Assembly: GCA_900552525.1 (NCBI GenBank)
Contig: UNSK01000047.1
Location: forward strand, 1-14,168
Source of the DNA: Candidatus Gastranaerophilales bacterium
GTDB lineage: Bacteria > Cyanobacteriota > Vampirovibrionia > Gastranaerophilales > Gastranaerophilaceae
Direction: 5' to 3'
DNA: 14,168 nt
The position numbers and the translations under genes are program-made. The notes under the pieces are model-generated. The model was given only the letters and a program-made list of their open reading frames with translations. It ran no database searches and had not been told where the DNA came from. Below, in pieces: positions 12,993-14,168 of the stretch. The first letter of the stretch is position 1; each line of letters starts with the position of its first letter.

Positions 12993-14168
12993 TTGAAAAA
13001 ATATCCATTGTAATTCCATATCACGGACGCCTCAGTCTTTTCAAAGAAACACTTGAATCTTTAAGAAAGCAATCATTTAAAGATTTTGAAGTCGTAATAA
13101 GTGATGACACAAATGATACAGAAAATATCAAAATGCTTATTGACAGTTACTCCGATTTGCATATCAAATATGTAAAATCAAGTATAAACCTCGGAGCGAT
13201 TTCTAACACTTTACAAGGAATAAATAATGCAAGTAATAATTTTATACATATATTACACACCGATGATATTTTATCTCCTAATTGTATACAATTTGAACAA
13301 GAACTCATTAACAAATATCCGGGAAATTTATTCATAAACCATATTCATCATGCATTTGAAAATGAGTTTTATTCCAATGAACATAATGAGTATAAAATAG
13401 AATGCCCTAAAACATCCTGGCTAAAGTCTAAAATTTTTACAGATTGCACCGTTCCCAGCGCCTGGTGTTTTAATAAAAAAATTTTGAAAGATATAAATTT
13501 TACCAAAGGAGAATTCGCATTTGTATATGATTGGAACTTTTTATTTTCTGTATTAGTTTATTTATATAAAAATGAATTAACCTTCATTGAAATACCGCAA
13601 GGTTATGTAGGCTGGAGAGAACATAGCGATTCTGAAAGTACAAAAGGTATTCTTACATGTTTTACCGAATGGAAGCGTTTAGCATTGCTTATGGCAAATG
13701 AACTACAAGAGTGCGGGATTTTAAATAAGAAAGAGATTAAAAGAGTACTCAAAAAATCAGAAAAATGCAGAATTAAGAGAATAATAAAAGATTATGAGAA
13801 AAATAAAAAAAATTTTAAACTACCACAAGATGTGTTATTTAAGTATTACTGGAAACTATTACTAAAATTTATTTACTCTAAAGAGAAGCAGCCTGCTTCA
13901 CATAGAATCATATATAGAATATTGGGTTTTAAAATATCTAAAAAAAGCACAAAAAATTATAAAAAATGTATAATAAAAAATTCTAAAGTACCGCTTATAA
14001 TAGATGGAGATTTTTATAATTTAAAAAATTTCCCTATAAAAGCTAAAAATTATCAGTTGCAATCTGATGCCTATACAATACCTTCTCTTTGTATTGTTAT
14101 ACAGGGGCCAATTGTAAAAGAAAATGATTTTACATTAGAAACATGTAAAATCTATAAAAAAATTTTTA
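12989..14168 (+). CDS. GT2 glycosyltransferase fused to a WavE-like domain (partial, runs off window)
   Basis: The frame is open from ATG 12989 to the window end (393 codons, no stop). Residues 1 to about 230 are a family 2 glycosyltransferase: KISIVIPYHGRLSLFKETL at the start, VVISDDTND, and LHTDD as the metal motif, followed by VPSAWCFN and an acceptor-side region with YDWNF and GWREH. A lysine-rich helical linker follows (about 235-345). Near residue 368 a second domain begins with LCIVIQGPIVKENDFTLET, which resembles the N-terminus of the WavE lipopolysaccharide synthesis family. It therefore seems to be a two-enzyme fusion. It overlaps the previous gene by four bases (ATGA). The GT2 call is firm; the WavE call rests on about 25 residues. 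Confidence 0.8.
   Translation, partial: MIEKISIVIPYHGRLSLFKETLESLRKQSFKDFEVVISDDTNDTENIKMLIDSYSDLHIKYVKSSINLGAISNTLQGINNASNNFIHILHTDDILSPNCIQFEQELINKYPGNLFINHIHHAFENEFYSNEHNEYKIECPKTSWLKSKIFTDCTVPSAWCFNKKILKDINFTKGEFAFVYDWNFLFSVLVYLYKNELTFIEIPQGYVGWREHSDSESTKGILTCFTEWKRLALLMANELQECGILNKKEIKRVLKKSEKCRIKRIIKDYEKNKKNFKLPQDVLFKYYWKLLLKFIYSKEKQPASHRIIYRILGFKISKKSTKNYKKCIIKNSKVPLIIDGDFYNLKNFPIKAKNYQLQSDAYTIPSLCIVIQGPIVKENDFTLETCKIYKKIF

Noticed and set aside
1..14168. CRISPR array, tRNA or rRNA genes
   Set aside because: No regularly spaced repeats and no recognisable tRNA or rRNA segments were found on either strand by reading.

Overview
The window is AT-rich, roughly 30% GC by eye, and densely coded. 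The exception is the first 600 bases, which are near 50% GC and look foreign. Short operons, good Shine-Dalgarno sites, a small exported LTxxQ (Spy/CpxP-like) protein and a WavE/GT2-type polysaccharide locus suggest an uncultured, Gram-negative-like gut bacterium. My best guess is Gastranaerophilales (non-photosynthetic Cyanobacteria), but this rests on overall look and not on a marker gene. TAG is used as a normal stop by several genes here, so the genetic code appears standard.

Left part (1-6300) is an accessory region. It begins with a GC-rich DUF3793 gene of Firmicutes type (14-604). A leftward pair follows: a Fic/DUF4172 protein with its own winged helix (3827-2733), then a fused PD-(D/E)XK-like nuclease and DUF2075 helicase (2673-754). 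The pair is read from a well-formed promoter whose spacer and 5' leader carry operator-like repeats. Divergent to it is the exported LTxxQ protein (3961-4428). Next come a leftward ParB-like/methyltransferase protein (5489-4425), the tail of a lost rightward gene (to 5632), and a leftward two-gene unit (6252-5629). The second gene of that unit would encode a secreted protein but has one in-frame TAG inside its signal peptide.

Right part (6614-14168) is the most interesting section. A short FimB-sized tyrosine recombinase with all catalytic residues (6614-7156) is followed by a perfect 30-bp inverted repeat (7188-7217 and 7330-7359) around 112 bp of AT-rich DNA. Each 30-bp copy has the internal layout of a tyrosine-recombinase crossover site: two imperfect inverted half-sites around an asymmetric core. 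Immediately downstream, the first gene of a long surface-polysaccharide operon (7417-7947) encodes a second recombinase-like protein related to the first. It has lost the nucleophilic tyrosine and most other catalytic residues. The operon continues with a PI-PLC/GDPD-like phosphodiesterase, a HAD phosphatase, two nucleotidyltransferases (one degenerate), a cupin, an FkbM-like methyltransferase, a glycosyltransferase and a GT2-WavE fusion cut by the window end. Genes overlap or lie at most 13 bp apart.

My reading is a phase-variable switch. The active recombinase flips a promoter segment that turns the polysaccharide operon on or off. The dead paralogue, made only when the operon is on, is well placed to bind the same sites and bias or lock the switch. 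This is inferred from sequence layout; flipping has not been shown.
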